Positions 42,600-51,268 of a stretch of 64,000 bases of DNA are shown one piece after another. The notes below the pieces were generated by a model. The model was not told the origin of the DNA and did not search any database. It saw only the letters and a list, made by a program, of their open reading frames with translations. The first letter of the stretch is position 1. Every line of letters starts with the position of its first letter. Source of the stretch: C7867-002 sp964646515 (GTDB lineage: Bacteria; Patescibacteriota; Minisyncoccia; Phycocordibacterales; PALSA-1337); contig CAZYES010000002.1 in NCBI GenBank assembly GCA_964646515.1, forward strand, positions 1 to 64,000. The letters are read 5' to 3'. The position numbers and the translations under genes are program-made.

Positions 42600-44165
42600 C
42601 TAAATCGTAGTGGTGCAGGCGGATAATAACTGACCATATTGTGTCTGCAACATTTCCAGTGTTGAGTTAACTGATTCTTGGTCGTTATTTGCATTGGTGA
42701 TATCATTTTCGGTTATTATGGTTCCAGACGAAAGCATATTGCCGTACCTCTTGCTCAACTGATCGATCAGTTTAGGATCATTTGTTCTAGATGCCTCAGT
42801 TTTTATTCCGTTGAGGGTATTCAAACTATTATTTGCCTGGTCGGCCTTGTTCTGATACTGCGCCTGAAGTGGTCCAATCTGTCCAGCCAAGATATTGTCT
42901 CTTTGACTTGACGGGCACAGAGACTCATAGAGGGCTTTCATATTGTTGATATCAGCCAGAGTCTTGTCTCTCAAAGCCTTGTATCTGTTAGCTATTGTTA
43001 TGTTCCCCTCGATATTATCCAATAGTTCTGTTTTGGTATTGTCCGCCGGTTTTGTGTTGGCCGTATCAGTTCTCAGGTTGTCAATTAGTGATTGTGTTTC
43101 GCCATAATTGTATTCTCCCTGGCTAGATGAATATAGTCCTTTCTGCAGGATATTTTTTACGAGTTGATTGAAGGCGGCACTGATGATTTCGTCTATTTCG
43201 TCTGCGGCAACCAAACTATCGTTCCCTGATGATAATTGGACATTTAGCGCAGATGATATGACCGAGCCAGGAGTTTCTGTGTGGCATATCTGATATGTAA
43301 CGTTTCCATCGCTACCCATTTTCGGAGTGATTTCTGGATTGTTCAAAGCGGAATAGTCTTCTGAATTTTCTGGGTCTATATTTTCACATACTTTGTAAGA
43401 CATAAATCCACCACCTCGGTTTAGATCGTTATTGATGGCAGTTTGTGCCTTTTCTATTTCGTTTTGTAGGTCCGCGTCCGCCAGGAGTTTTGCTCCTATC
43501 CAGTTATTTTGTTGTTCAGTAGTCATGGCAATGAAAGCTGGCCAACCACCCTGCGAAAAGTCTCCACCCATAAAAGCGTCGATACCGCCTGAACCAGCCT
43601 GGACACCTGCAACAGTTGACCCGTTAACAGAGACTCCGGCACTAGCACGGGCATTTCTCACATTTTCGATGATGGTGTCCAAAGTACAAGCATATCTCTG
43701 TTGTCTGGCCGGTAAACTTTCTTGAGCCCTTAGCGCTATATCCAAACGGAGGTTGAGATTGAATGGAGAACAGAGGTCTTGCAGAATCCCATTGTTTGCG
43801 ATAAAGGCTCCAGTTAACTGATTGGCAGAGTCTAGGAAAAATGATTGTGGGTGAGTCAAAAATGCTGGACTGCCGTTGAAACCACTGTTAATCCAATCTA
43901 TTACATCTGCTGTTACTGACTGTAACAATTGTTTTGCCAATGCCCAAGCCAAAGGATCTAAGACCGTTTCCTTGAGTTTCATATACGTGTCGTGAACAAC
44001 TTGAAGTATTGATTGGATTGAAGTTATTTTGTTTACTGAAGTGTTTGCGGCATCAAATACAGGGTAGACCGCTTGCGTTTGTTTGGGCACAGACATACTT
44101 ATGATGGCCAGTATCAATCCGATGATGACGAGCTGTTTTGCGATTGAGTGTTTTTGATTTTTCAT
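42600..44165 (-). CDS. Secreted protein of the T4SS-like cluster, helical
   Basis: 521 residues with a signal peptide (QLVIIGLILAIISMSVPKQT, then AVYP). The mature part is helical (STSIQSILQVVHDTYMKLKE-type segments near 45-65, LAWALAKQLLQSVTADVIDW near 72-91) and has several Cys residues (LCSPFN, YACTL, YKVCENI, QICH, LCPSS, LLSACTT). The helices and the place beside VirB6 recall VirB5/TrbJ adhesin-like proteins, but I cannot make that assignment firm. It ends 30 bases before the VirB6-like gene. Confidence 0.6.
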   Translation of the reverse strand: MKNQKHSIAKQLVIIGLILAIISMSVPKQTQAVYPVFDAANTSVNKITSIQSILQVVHDTYMKLKETVLDPLAWALAKQLLQSVTADVIDWINSGFNGSPAFLTHPQSFFLDSANQLTGAFIANNGILQDLCSPFNLNLRLDIALRAQESLPARQQRYACTLDTIIENVRNARASAGVSVNGSTVAGVQAGSGGIDAFMGGDFSQGGWPAFIAMTTEQQNNWIGAKLLADADLQNEIEKAQTAINNDLNRGGGFMSYKVCENIDPENSEDYSALNNPEITPKMGSDGNVTYQICHTETPGSVISSALNVQLSSGNDSLVAADEIDEIISAAFNQLVKNILQKGLYSSSQGEYNYGETQSLIDNLRTDTANTKPADNTKTELLDNIEGNITIANRYKALRDKTLADINNMKALYESLCPSSQRDNILAGQIGPLQAQYQNKADQANNSLNTLNGIKTEASRTNDPKLIDQLSKRYGNMLSSGTIITENDITNANNDQESVNSTLEMLQTQYGQLLSACTTTI

Positions 44166-44167
44166 TG

Positions 44168-45058
44168 TTATTGATTAAAGATTGAACCGCCTTCAAAATC
44201 ATTGTAGGTGATATTGGCTGAGGCTAAGGCCATTTTTATAGAAAGTATATTTTGTGTGATAAGACCGTATGCAGTCTCGTACGTTTCCAGGGCATTTATG
44301 GCTTGCATAGGATCTGTTTCTTGTTTTTGAAATGAAATGTTCACATATATCATATTACTGATTCCATTTATTAGACCGATATGATAGGTTGCCAAGTCGG
44401 TCGGTACAGGAATTTTTAATAATCCAGCCAGTATCGCGCGGTATTTTTTCTCATTTCCAGCCAGTTCCTCTACATATTTCGGATTTTTTTTCTGCATGCC
44501 TTCCAAAGCCAAGGATGCGTCCTCTTGCGTTGGGGCGTATGTCTTTATTAGTGTTCCGATACTATTGCCATATTGACGAAGCGCGGTAATGTCATTATTG
44601 CGGTTAGTTTTGATGTCGCCCGTTGTGTATGTTTTTGGTTTATCTTGTCCAGAATAATCTTGTGCCAAAAGACTAGCTATTGTACTACTTACGACACTTG
44701 AGTCATTATTTAAACCGATTTGTTTGAGGTTGATGTACTGTGTGAACAGGTCTCTGCCAAATAATTGGGTGGCAGTGAGATTTTCTTCTGTTTTTATGGT
44801 TTTGTCAGATGTGGGCGTAGATTTGAGGACGTTATTGCTGGGATTACCTTGTAAAAATGACTTTTGCCAATCTGTACTAGTACTTGTCGTGGTGTTTTTA
44901 TTGTTTTGTGTCTCTGTCGATATGAGAGGGGCTTCTTGATCTTTTTGTTTTTGTTTTGTCGACGTATTTCCAAACGCATAAATAGCCGTAGCCACTACTG
45001 CTAAGAGGCAGACGATAAATATTAGCATGGTCTGTTTTTGCGGGTGAAACGTGGCCAT
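44168..45058 (-). CDS. Membrane-anchored protein at the head of the T4SS-like cluster
   Basis: 296 residues. One N-terminal membrane helix (MLIFIVCLLAVVATAIYAFG, residues 11-30) is followed by a Thr/Lys/Asn-rich linker to about 95, then a helical extracytoplasmic domain (NDITALRQYGNSIGTLIKTY, EDASLALEGMQKKNPKYVEE, YHIGLINGISNMIYVNISFQ). No catalytic motif. It is the first gene of the minus-strand run and ends two bases before the secreted helical protein gene. Role unknown. Confidence 0.58.
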   Translation of the reverse strand: MATFHPQKQTMLIFIVCLLAVVATAIYAFGNTSTKQKQKDQEAPLISTETQNNKNTTTSTSTDWQKSFLQGNPSNNVLKSTPTSDKTIKTEENLTATQLFGRDLFTQYINLKQIGLNNDSSVVSSTIASLLAQDYSGQDKPKTYTTGDIKTNRNNDITALRQYGNSIGTLIKTYAPTQEDASLALEGMQKKNPKYVEELAGNEKKYRAILAGLLKIPVPTDLATYHIGLINGISNMIYVNISFQKQETDPMQAINALETYETAYGLITQNILSIKMALASANITYNDFEGGSIFNQ

Positions 45059-45105
45059 AAAACTGCAACAAGTATAGCAGATTATGGTCAGTTATGGGAT
45101 AAAAG

Positions 45106-45942
45106 TTATACACATTTTGCAATTTCTAGCCATTTTTCTAGTGATATATCCTCTGGTCTGCTTTTTGGGTCCAAATTTAACCTTAACCAATGGGCTTCTA
45201 ACTTTTTTCTATCGGCGATGATTTCGAGATTTCTGATAGCGTACTTGCGTTTATGTGCGAATCCTGATTTGACGACCGCGAAGAATTTTTTTATTTCCAT
45301 ATGGTTGTCAACGAATATTTTGTCGCTTATGTCGGCGATAGAAAGAATGGCAGAATCAACATTTGGCGGTGGCGTAAATGCTCCTTTCGGTACGTTTTTA
45401 ATGATTTTTGGTGTGCCAAATGCTTTGACTGATATAGATAGCACGCTTTCTTTTTTGTCGCGGGCCACGATACGATCGGCGACTTCCTTTTGGACAAGCA
45501 GAATCATTCTGGTGGGCCTCGGTTTGTTTTCTAGGAATTTTTCCAAAATAGCGCCAGTAATATAGTAAGGAATATTTGCGACAACAGCGTACTTAGAATC
45601 AATTATCTTGAATGATTGTTCGATAGATTCTGACTTATCGTCTGATGTTATTTTGTCGCTCAGTATATCGCCAGGTATCAGTTCTAGCTGTTTTGTATTT
45701 ATTTCCCTAAAGAATTTTTCTTTTAGTAGCTCGCATATTTCCCGGTCTTTTTCTATGGCCAGAACTTTCGCTCCACTTTCGAGTAGCGCTGTAGTCAAAA
45801 CGCCAGTACCAGGGCCAATTTCTAGTATCAACTCGCCCCTTTTGACGTTAGCCGCTGAAATGATTTGACCAAGAACGATTCTTGAATTTAAGAAATGTTG
45901 CCCCAACGTTTTTTTCGCTTTTATTTTGATTTTTTGTGGCAT
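45106..45942 (-). CDS. rsmA: 16S rRNA dimethyladenosine transferase
   Basis: 278 residues. KIKAKKTLGQHFLNSRIVLG opens the family pattern. The SAM-binding motif EIGPGTGVLTTALLE is near residues 41-55, AIEKDREICELLKEKF near 62, and the catalytic NIPYYITG near 122. The C-terminal KFFAVVKSGFAHKRKYAIRN segment binds rRNA. RsmA dimethylates two adenosines in the 3' terminal helix of 16S rRNA, a late 30S maturation step. It lies 40 bases after the helicase gene on the same strand. Confidence 0.95.
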   Translation of the reverse strand: MPQKIKIKAKKTLGQHFLNSRIVLGQIISAANVKRGELILEIGPGTGVLTTALLESGAKVLAIEKDREICELLKEKFFREINTKQLELIPGDILSDKITSDDKSESIEQSFKIIDSKYAVVANIPYYITGAILEKFLENKPRPTRMILLVQKEVADRIVARDKKESVLSISVKAFGTPKIIKNVPKGAFTPPPNVDSAILSIADISDKIFVDNHMEIKKFFAVVKSGFAHKRKYAIRNLEIIADRKKLEAHWLRLNLDPKSRPEDISLEKWLEIAKCV

Positions 45943-45982
45943 GAAGTTATTTTTTGTCGCGGGTTATCTCACGAGCCAGTGG

Positions 45983-47932
45983 TCAAAAATCGATGAATAT
46001 TGCTTTGGCACCGCTTGGTTTTTCTTGAGGCGTGTCGTCAATCAATATTTTTTCAATATCCTCAATAAATTCCGAGGGGGTGTTCACCCTTTGTGCGCCG
46101 TATATTGTGCGAATCATGGCGTAACTGAGATACACCTTCTTTTTAGCACGAGTTAGCGCAACATAAAAGAGACGTCGTTCCTCTTCCTCTTCTGATTGGT
46201 CAATATTTTTCTCATCTATATGTTTGAATGGGAAAAGATCCTGTTCCATTCCAGCAATGAAAACATGTTTAAATTCAAGGCCTTTCGAGGCGTGTACGGT
46301 CATTAGTTTTACCGCGTTTTCTTCTTTTGTCAGATCGTCTTGGTCAGTTGCCAATGCCGCATTGTCTAGTAATGCATCGATATATTTTGGTCCTGCTGAC
46401 TCTGAGCTTGGATTGTCATATTGTGTGGCCACCGAGACAAGCTCGCGAATGTTCAACAGTTGTTCTTCGTCCGCACTATCCCCTTTTTGTAGCGCTCTTT
46501 CCATGCCAGTCTCTTGGATTACGAATTTTACGACTTCTGATGGCATCTTTTCGAATATTTCTTTTTTTATATCATCCAAGAGTTTCCAAAAGTTTTTGAT
46601 TTTTTCTCTTATCGCTAGAGAGAGTAGGTCTTCTCTGCCAGACATGATTTTGGCGATGGTTGCTTTTCCTATGCCTCGACTTGGTGTGTTGATGATGCGA
46701 CTGATGTCATTCCACGATTCCCTATTCAGGGCCGCCCGTATGTATGAGAGCACGTCCTTGATTTCTTTCCTTTCGAAAAAACGTATTCCAACTAGTTGGT
46801 AGGGAATATTTTTCTTGATGAATGACTCTTCCAATAATCTCGATTGGAAGTTTGCGCGATATAGTACGGCGATCTCTCTTGGCGATTCGCCATTTTCGAC
46901 CAATGATCTTGATATATCAGCAATTGTGCGGGCTTCGTCAACGTCGGTGTATGAGATAATTAGAGATATCTTTTCTCCCTGGTCGTTATCAGTATACAAA
47001 GTCTTCTTTTTTCTCATGGTGTTTTTTTCTATGACATTATTGGCTGCCGCCAGTATTGTTTTGGTAGAACGGTAGTTTTTTTCAAGAGTAATCACCGTCG
47101 CTTCCGGGTAGTCTTTCTCGAAGTCCAATATATTTTTGATTGTTGCTCCACGCCAGCTGTATATATTCTGATCAGCATCACCCACGACGCAAATATTTTT
47201 ATGTGATTCTGCCAAATATTTTGCGATTTTATATTGTACGCGGTTCGTATCCTGATATTCGTCAACGTGTATATATTTCCAGATGTCAGAGTAACGTTCT
47301 CTAATAGTTTTATTTTTTTCGAAGAGTAAAGCCGTCTTTAATAGTAGGTCGTCGAAATCTAGCGCTTTTTCTTTGGCAAGAATATTGTCATATTTCTGCC
47401 AAATCTGTGCCACGGTTTCTTGGATATAGTCTTTGGCGCTGTCGGAGTATTCGATCTGATTCAAACTTTCGCCCTTGGCACGGGATATCATATTTAGTAC
47501 TACGCCAGGCTCGAATTTTTTTGGGTCCACGGAGCACTGCGTCATGCTTTCTTTGATTGCTCGACGTGAGTCATTGCGGTCGAATATTGTAAAATGGCGA
47601 TTTAGACCGAGAAATTCTGCGTTTTCGCGTATGATATGTACGCCCAAAGCATGGAAAGTACTTATAAACGGTCTTTCATTTATGGAAATTGGCAGATTCA
47701 ATCTAGTGTCTTCGCTCAAAAGTATTGAGACTCTTTCCTTCATCTCCTTGGCGGCTTTATTGGTGAAAGTTATTGCCAAAATAGATTGGGGTGGTATGCC
47801 TTTCCTGATCAAATTGAGAATACGATGGGTTATTACTTTAGTCTTTCCTGCCCCAGCGCCAGCAATGATCAAAACTGGACCGTTTGTTGTCTCGACAGCT
47901 TTTTTTTGTGCTTCATTTAGCAATGTCATCAA
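45983..47932 (-). CDS. UvrD/PcrA-type superfamily 1A DNA helicase
   Basis: 649 residues. MTLLNEAQKKAVETTNGPVL, Walker A IIAGAGAGKTKVITHRILNL (residues 22-41), motif Ia LAITFTNKAAKEMKERV, motif II VDEYQDTNRVQYKI near 229, motif III GDADQNIYSWRGA, motif IV LEKNYRST, motif V VKLMTVHASKGLEFKHVFI and motif VI EERRLFYVALTRAKKKV. It is a 3'-5' helicase for excision repair and fork maintenance. The C-terminus is shorter than in PcrA, ending soon after motif VI. The start is MM at 47927-47932; either Met is possible. Confidence 0.93.
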   Translation of the reverse strand: MMTLLNEAQKKAVETTNGPVLIIAGAGAGKTKVITHRILNLIRKGIPPQSILAITFTNKAAKEMKERVSILLSEDTRLNLPISINERPFISTFHALGVHIIRENAEFLGLNRHFTIFDRNDSRRAIKESMTQCSVDPKKFEPGVVLNMISRAKGESLNQIEYSDSAKDYIQETVAQIWQKYDNILAKEKALDFDDLLLKTALLFEKNKTIRERYSDIWKYIHVDEYQDTNRVQYKIAKYLAESHKNICVVGDADQNIYSWRGATIKNILDFEKDYPEATVITLEKNYRSTKTILAAANNVIEKNTMRKKKTLYTDNDQGEKISLIISYTDVDEARTIADISRSLVENGESPREIAVLYRANFQSRLLEESFIKKNIPYQLVGIRFFERKEIKDVLSYIRAALNRESWNDISRIINTPSRGIGKATIAKIMSGREDLLSLAIREKIKNFWKLLDDIKKEIFEKMPSEVVKFVIQETGMERALQKGDSADEEQLLNIRELVSVATQYDNPSSESAGPKYIDALLDNAALATDQDDLTKEENAVKLMTVHASKGLEFKHVFIAGMEQDLFPFKHIDEKNIDQSEEEEERRLFYVALTRAKKKVYLSYAMIRTIYGAQRVNTPSEFIEDIEKILIDDTPQEKPSGAKAIFIDF

Positions 47933-48043
47933 GCCAGTCTAGCATACATTATTTGGTCATTATTATGATAAAAAAGTTTGTCCATATATCGATGTCATAT
48001 AGTTTGACAATATAGCAAATAAGTTAGTCCCATAAAATAGTTG

Positions 48044-48071
48044 TTGACAATAAAATACCGACTGCTACCCT
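48044..48071 (+). promoter_or_regulatory. Putative promoter of the LysM-M23 peptidase gene
   Basis: TTGACA (48044-48049), a 16-base spacer and TACCCT (48066-48071). It would give a leader of about 100 bases, unlike the leaderless genes elsewhere. The leader contains a small hairpin GGCTA/TAGCC followed by TTTTGTT (48106-48126), a possible attenuator. Confidence 0.45.
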
Positions 48072-48179
48072 GAATAGATGCCATAATGATGTGATACCAT
48101 TATATGGCTAATTATAGCCTTTTGTTATGTGTAGCGTTCAATACGGCAAGGTAGAGAGATATTATGGAAGTATTGCGGA

Positions 48180-49265
48180 ATGATACAAAATGTTATGAAA
48201 TATGTAACCTCAAATAAAAATCAATACCGTGGTTTTCCTAAGCGTATGGTCATATCGACCATCATTTCTATTGCTATAGTTATTTTCATATTTACTTTCT
48301 CAAGGACCGCTCATGCCGGTCTTATTTCATTTGTGAACTCTCTGTTTGGCAGTGAGCAGGCATCCGCTAGAATCGGTGACAATGTTGGCAATACATTAAA
48401 TTCACAAACTATTGCTCTGCTTGCGCCAGCTGTTAATCATGAGCCAAACCCAGAAAAATCCACAGAGATTGTGCCTATTGACGACGGTAAAGCATTGGTT
48501 GCTGATTTGGCTAGTCAAAATGTAGCGAGTCTTGATAATTATAGTACGCAGATTAGCACTTATGTCGTTCGTAACGGTGATACTATCTCCGGAGTGGCTA
48601 AGATGTTCGATGTGTCAGTTAGCACGGTCTTGTGGGCAAACAATCTGACGAGCAAATCTGTCCTAAAGGCTGGACAGACTTTGGTTATATTACCTATATC
48701 TGGTGTTAATTATACAGTGAAAAAGGGAGATACTTTGAGAGGAATTGCTAATAAATATGACGCCGATATTATCGATGTGCTTAATTATAATGACCTGACT
48801 ATTTCTTCTCCGATTGTAGTTGGACAGAATCTCATTATCCCCTATGCTGAGCCTTTGGCGGGTGATAAGGTATTGCCGTCTGTGTCTTCTGGAAGTACAA
48901 AACTTGCCAAAGCGCCAGACAAATATTATCTTAGGCCCATTAGTAGTGGCCGAGTAAGCCAAAAACTTCATGGCCACAATGCTATAGACTTCGCCTCTCC
49001 AGTTGGCACCGCAATAATGGCCTCTGCTTCTGGTACGATTATTATCGATAGAATGAACGGTGCTTATAATGGCGGATATGGTAACTATGTAGTTATCTCT
49101 CATCCAAATGGTACCCAGACTCTTTATGCGCATATGTCCAAGAGTACAGTTTCAGCAGGTCAAGTAGTTTCACAGGGTGAAGTTATTGGTTATATAGGTA
49201 TGACAGGCAGAACTACTGGTCCACATCTACATTTTGAGATTCGCGGTGCCCAAAACCCATTCTAG
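48180..49265 (+). CDS. Secreted LysM / M23 peptidoglycan endopeptidase
   Basis: 361 residues. A signal anchor (MVISTIISIAIVIFIFTFSR, near 23-42) leads to two LysM domains (TYVVRNGDTISGVAKMFDVS near 127 and NYTVKKGDTLRGIANKYDAD near 179). The C-terminal M23 metallopeptidase has the zinc ligands in HGHNAIDFASPVG near 262 and GPHLHFEIRG near 348. It cuts peptide cross-links in the wall during growth or acts on host wall. Its stop codon abuts the comM stop with no space. Confidence 0.92.
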   Translation: MIQNVMKYVTSNKNQYRGFPKRMVISTIISIAIVIFIFTFSRTAHAGLISFVNSLFGSEQASARIGDNVGNTLNSQTIALLAPAVNHEPNPEKSTEIVPIDDGKALVADLASQNVASLDNYSTQISTYVVRNGDTISGVAKMFDVSVSTVLWANNLTSKSVLKAGQTLVILPISGVNYTVKKGDTLRGIANKYDADIIDVLNYNDLTISSPIVVGQNLIIPYAEPLAGDKVLPSVSSGSTKLAKAPDKYYLRPISSGRVSQKLHGHNAIDFASPVGTAIMASASGTIIIDRMNGAYNGGYGNYVVISHPNGTQTLYAHMSKSTVSAGQVVSQGEVIGYIGMTGRTTGPHLHFEIRGAQNPF

Positions 49266-50795
49266 CTAGATTGGTTTCTGCTTATATTGTAAAGCCTCGA
49301 GTATGTGTTCTTTCCTAACAGAACTTGCTTTTGCCAGATCGGCTATTGTCTGTGCCACTTTTATCACTCGGTGAAAAGCTCTACCTGATAGTTCAAATTT
49401 TTTTGCCGATAATGTAAGTAGCGATCTTGCCTCGTCCTCCATGGTTACACATTTTTCGATATCCCCGACGTTCATTTCACTGTTGAACGATTTGGCGATT
49501 TCGTGAGATTTGAATTTTTGTAATTGGATTTTTCTAGCTACCATTACCCTCTCTTTGATCTGCTCTGAACTTTCTGCCGTAGACGATTTCTCTGCTAGTT
49601 TTTCGTAATCAATTTTGTTTATGTTTAGCCAAATATCCAACCGGTCCATGATTGGACCGGAAATCTTACGTCGATATGATCCGATAATATGTTCGGGACA
49701 AGTACAACCTTTTTCTCTATCTTTTCCGCAGGGGCAAGGGTTCATGGAAGCTATCAGTATGCATTGTGCCGGAAAGGTGATCGTGCCACGCGCTCTGGAT
49801 ATTGTCACGACCCCGTCTTCTAATGGCTGTCGCATTGCCTCAAGTACGCTTCGATCAAATTCTGGAAATTCATCCATGAATAAAACACCGCGGTGAGCTA
49901 GGGTTATTTCCCCCGGTCTGGGTAATCTGCCCCCACCAACGATCGATGGATATGAAGCTGTATGATGTGGGGCGCGAAAAGGCGGGTAGGCCATCAGGTC
50001 TTCTCTCAGTGTTTTTGCTACAGAATGTATGCTTGTAACTTCCACAGATTGTTCATAAGAAAGCGGTGGTAGTATAGAAGAAAAACTCTGTGCCAGCATT
50101 GTTTTACCGGTGCCCGGCGGTCCACACATGATAATGTTGTGGGCACCAGCGGCTGCTATTTCTAGCCCTCTTTTTGCCGTTTCATTGCCACGGATAGTGC
50201 TCATATCCACGAATGGTGTCTTTGTATTATTTTCTATCACCGAACGGACGTTGATTGGTTTTATTCTTTTTTCTCCTTTCAAATGTGCTATGACTTCTGC
50301 CAGAGATGATATGGCGAATGTAGAGATGTTTTGCGCTAGAGAGGCCTCGTTGGCATTATGCAAAGGGATGAAGGCCTGAGTGAAACCATGCGCACTTGCT
50401 TGACAGAGTATAGGCAAGATTCCACTTACTTTGTTTACTTTGCCCTCCAGGGACAATTCTCCTAGAAACAGTTTTCTTTCGTGATCGAACTCGATATCAC
50501 CAGAGGCGACTAGATAGGCCAAGGCCATTGCTAGATCAAAAGACGGACCCTCTTTGCGGACGTCGGCTGGCGCCAAAGAGATGACCACTTTTTGGTTTTT
50601 TTGTTTTGGGGAAACATAGCCGGTATTTTTTATTGCGGCCGCAATGCGGTCTTTTGATTCTTCAACGGCCCGGTCGCCTAGTCCAACTACAGAAAATGAA
50701 TGCAAACCATTTGCAATATCTACCTCGACCTCAATTATTTCGGATTGTAGGCCAACCAATTGTGCGCTGTATGATTTTGCGATACTCACGGGCAC
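49266..50795 (-). CDS. comM: ComM/YifB-family Mg-chelatase-like ATPase
   Basis: 509 residues. The N-terminal Lon-protease-like domain (VEVDIANGLHSFSVVGLGDR) is followed by the AAA+ part: Walker A IIMCGPPGTGKTMLAQSFSS near 214-233, FRAPHHTASYPSIVGGG, Walker B GVLFMDEFPEFDRSVLEAMR near 303, and the Cys-rich CPCGKDREKGCTC insert near 350. It ends with LSGRAFHRVIKVAQTIADL and KEHILEALQYK. ComM is a helicase aiding branch migration of incoming DNA during natural transformation, which fits with pilB in the window. Start at ATG 50793-50795. Confidence 0.92.
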   Translation of the reverse strand: MPVSIAKSYSAQLVGLQSEIIEVEVDIANGLHSFSVVGLGDRAVEESKDRIAAAIKNTGYVSPKQKNQKVVISLAPADVRKEGPSFDLAMALAYLVASGDIEFDHERKLFLGELSLEGKVNKVSGILPILCQASAHGFTQAFIPLHNANEASLAQNISTFAISSLAEVIAHLKGEKRIKPINVRSVIENNTKTPFVDMSTIRGNETAKRGLEIAAAGAHNIIMCGPPGTGKTMLAQSFSSILPPLSYEQSVEVTSIHSVAKTLREDLMAYPPFRAPHHTASYPSIVGGGRLPRPGEITLAHRGVLFMDEFPEFDRSVLEAMRQPLEDGVVTISRARGTITFPAQCILIASMNPCPCGKDREKGCTCPEHIIGSYRRKISGPIMDRLDIWLNINKIDYEKLAEKSSTAESSEQIKERVMVARKIQLQKFKSHEIAKSFNSEMNVGDIEKCVTMEDEARSLLTLSAKKFELSGRAFHRVIKVAQTIADLAKASSVRKEHILEALQYKQKPI

Positions 50796-50890
50796 ACTCT
50801 ATCAAGCCAAGATAAAATTATGATAAAAAAATAATCAACTTTTGATAAAAAAAGATTAAAACCGTTGGGGGCTATATACTTTTTGTCTCT

Positions 50891-51259
50891 CTACTGATTG
50901 TGAGGATGTTTTATGGATACTTTTGCTGATGGATTTGCCTCTAAACGCTCTTTCTCTATAGGTTTACCGCAGGTCTCACATATTCCGTAAGTTTTTTTGT
51001 CGATTTTGTCTAGCGCTTTCTGTACTTCGTTCAGTTGATTCTCAAGTTGGTTCAAAATAGTTTTGTTTCCTTCCAACTCCTCTAGTTTGTCAGCCAGCTC
51101 ATTTTCATCAGCTGTGTCTACTTCGATGTCTTTGGTACTAGCGTCCCAGTCATTTGGATTATTGGGGTTCTTTTGGCCAATACTAGCCAACTCTTCTTCT
51201 AGTTCAGTTTTTTCGGCCAGGAGTTTATTTTTGAAATATTCTAGATCTTTTGCATTCAT
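50891..51259 (-). CDS. DksA/TraR-like protein with an incomplete zinc finger
   Basis: 122 residues: an N-terminal coiled coil (LEYFKNKLLAEKTELEEELA; NKTILNQLENQLNEVQKALD) and the DksA-type finger start YGICETCGKPIEKERLEANP near 93-112. The first CxxC is present, but the second pair is lost: the family C-x-x-H/C position reads AKVSIKHPHNQ, with Ser for Cys. Family members bind RNA polymerase through its secondary channel. Here the finger may be non-metal or bound by His residues. It lies nine bases downstream of the 553-residue membrane protein gene. Confidence 0.85.
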   Translation of the reverse strand: MNAKDLEYFKNKLLAEKTELEEELASIGQKNPNNPNDWDASTKDIEVDTADENELADKLEELEGNKTILNQLENQLNEVQKALDKIDKKTYGICETCGKPIEKERLEANPSAKVSIKHPHNQ

Positions 51260-51268
51260 GTCTGTATT

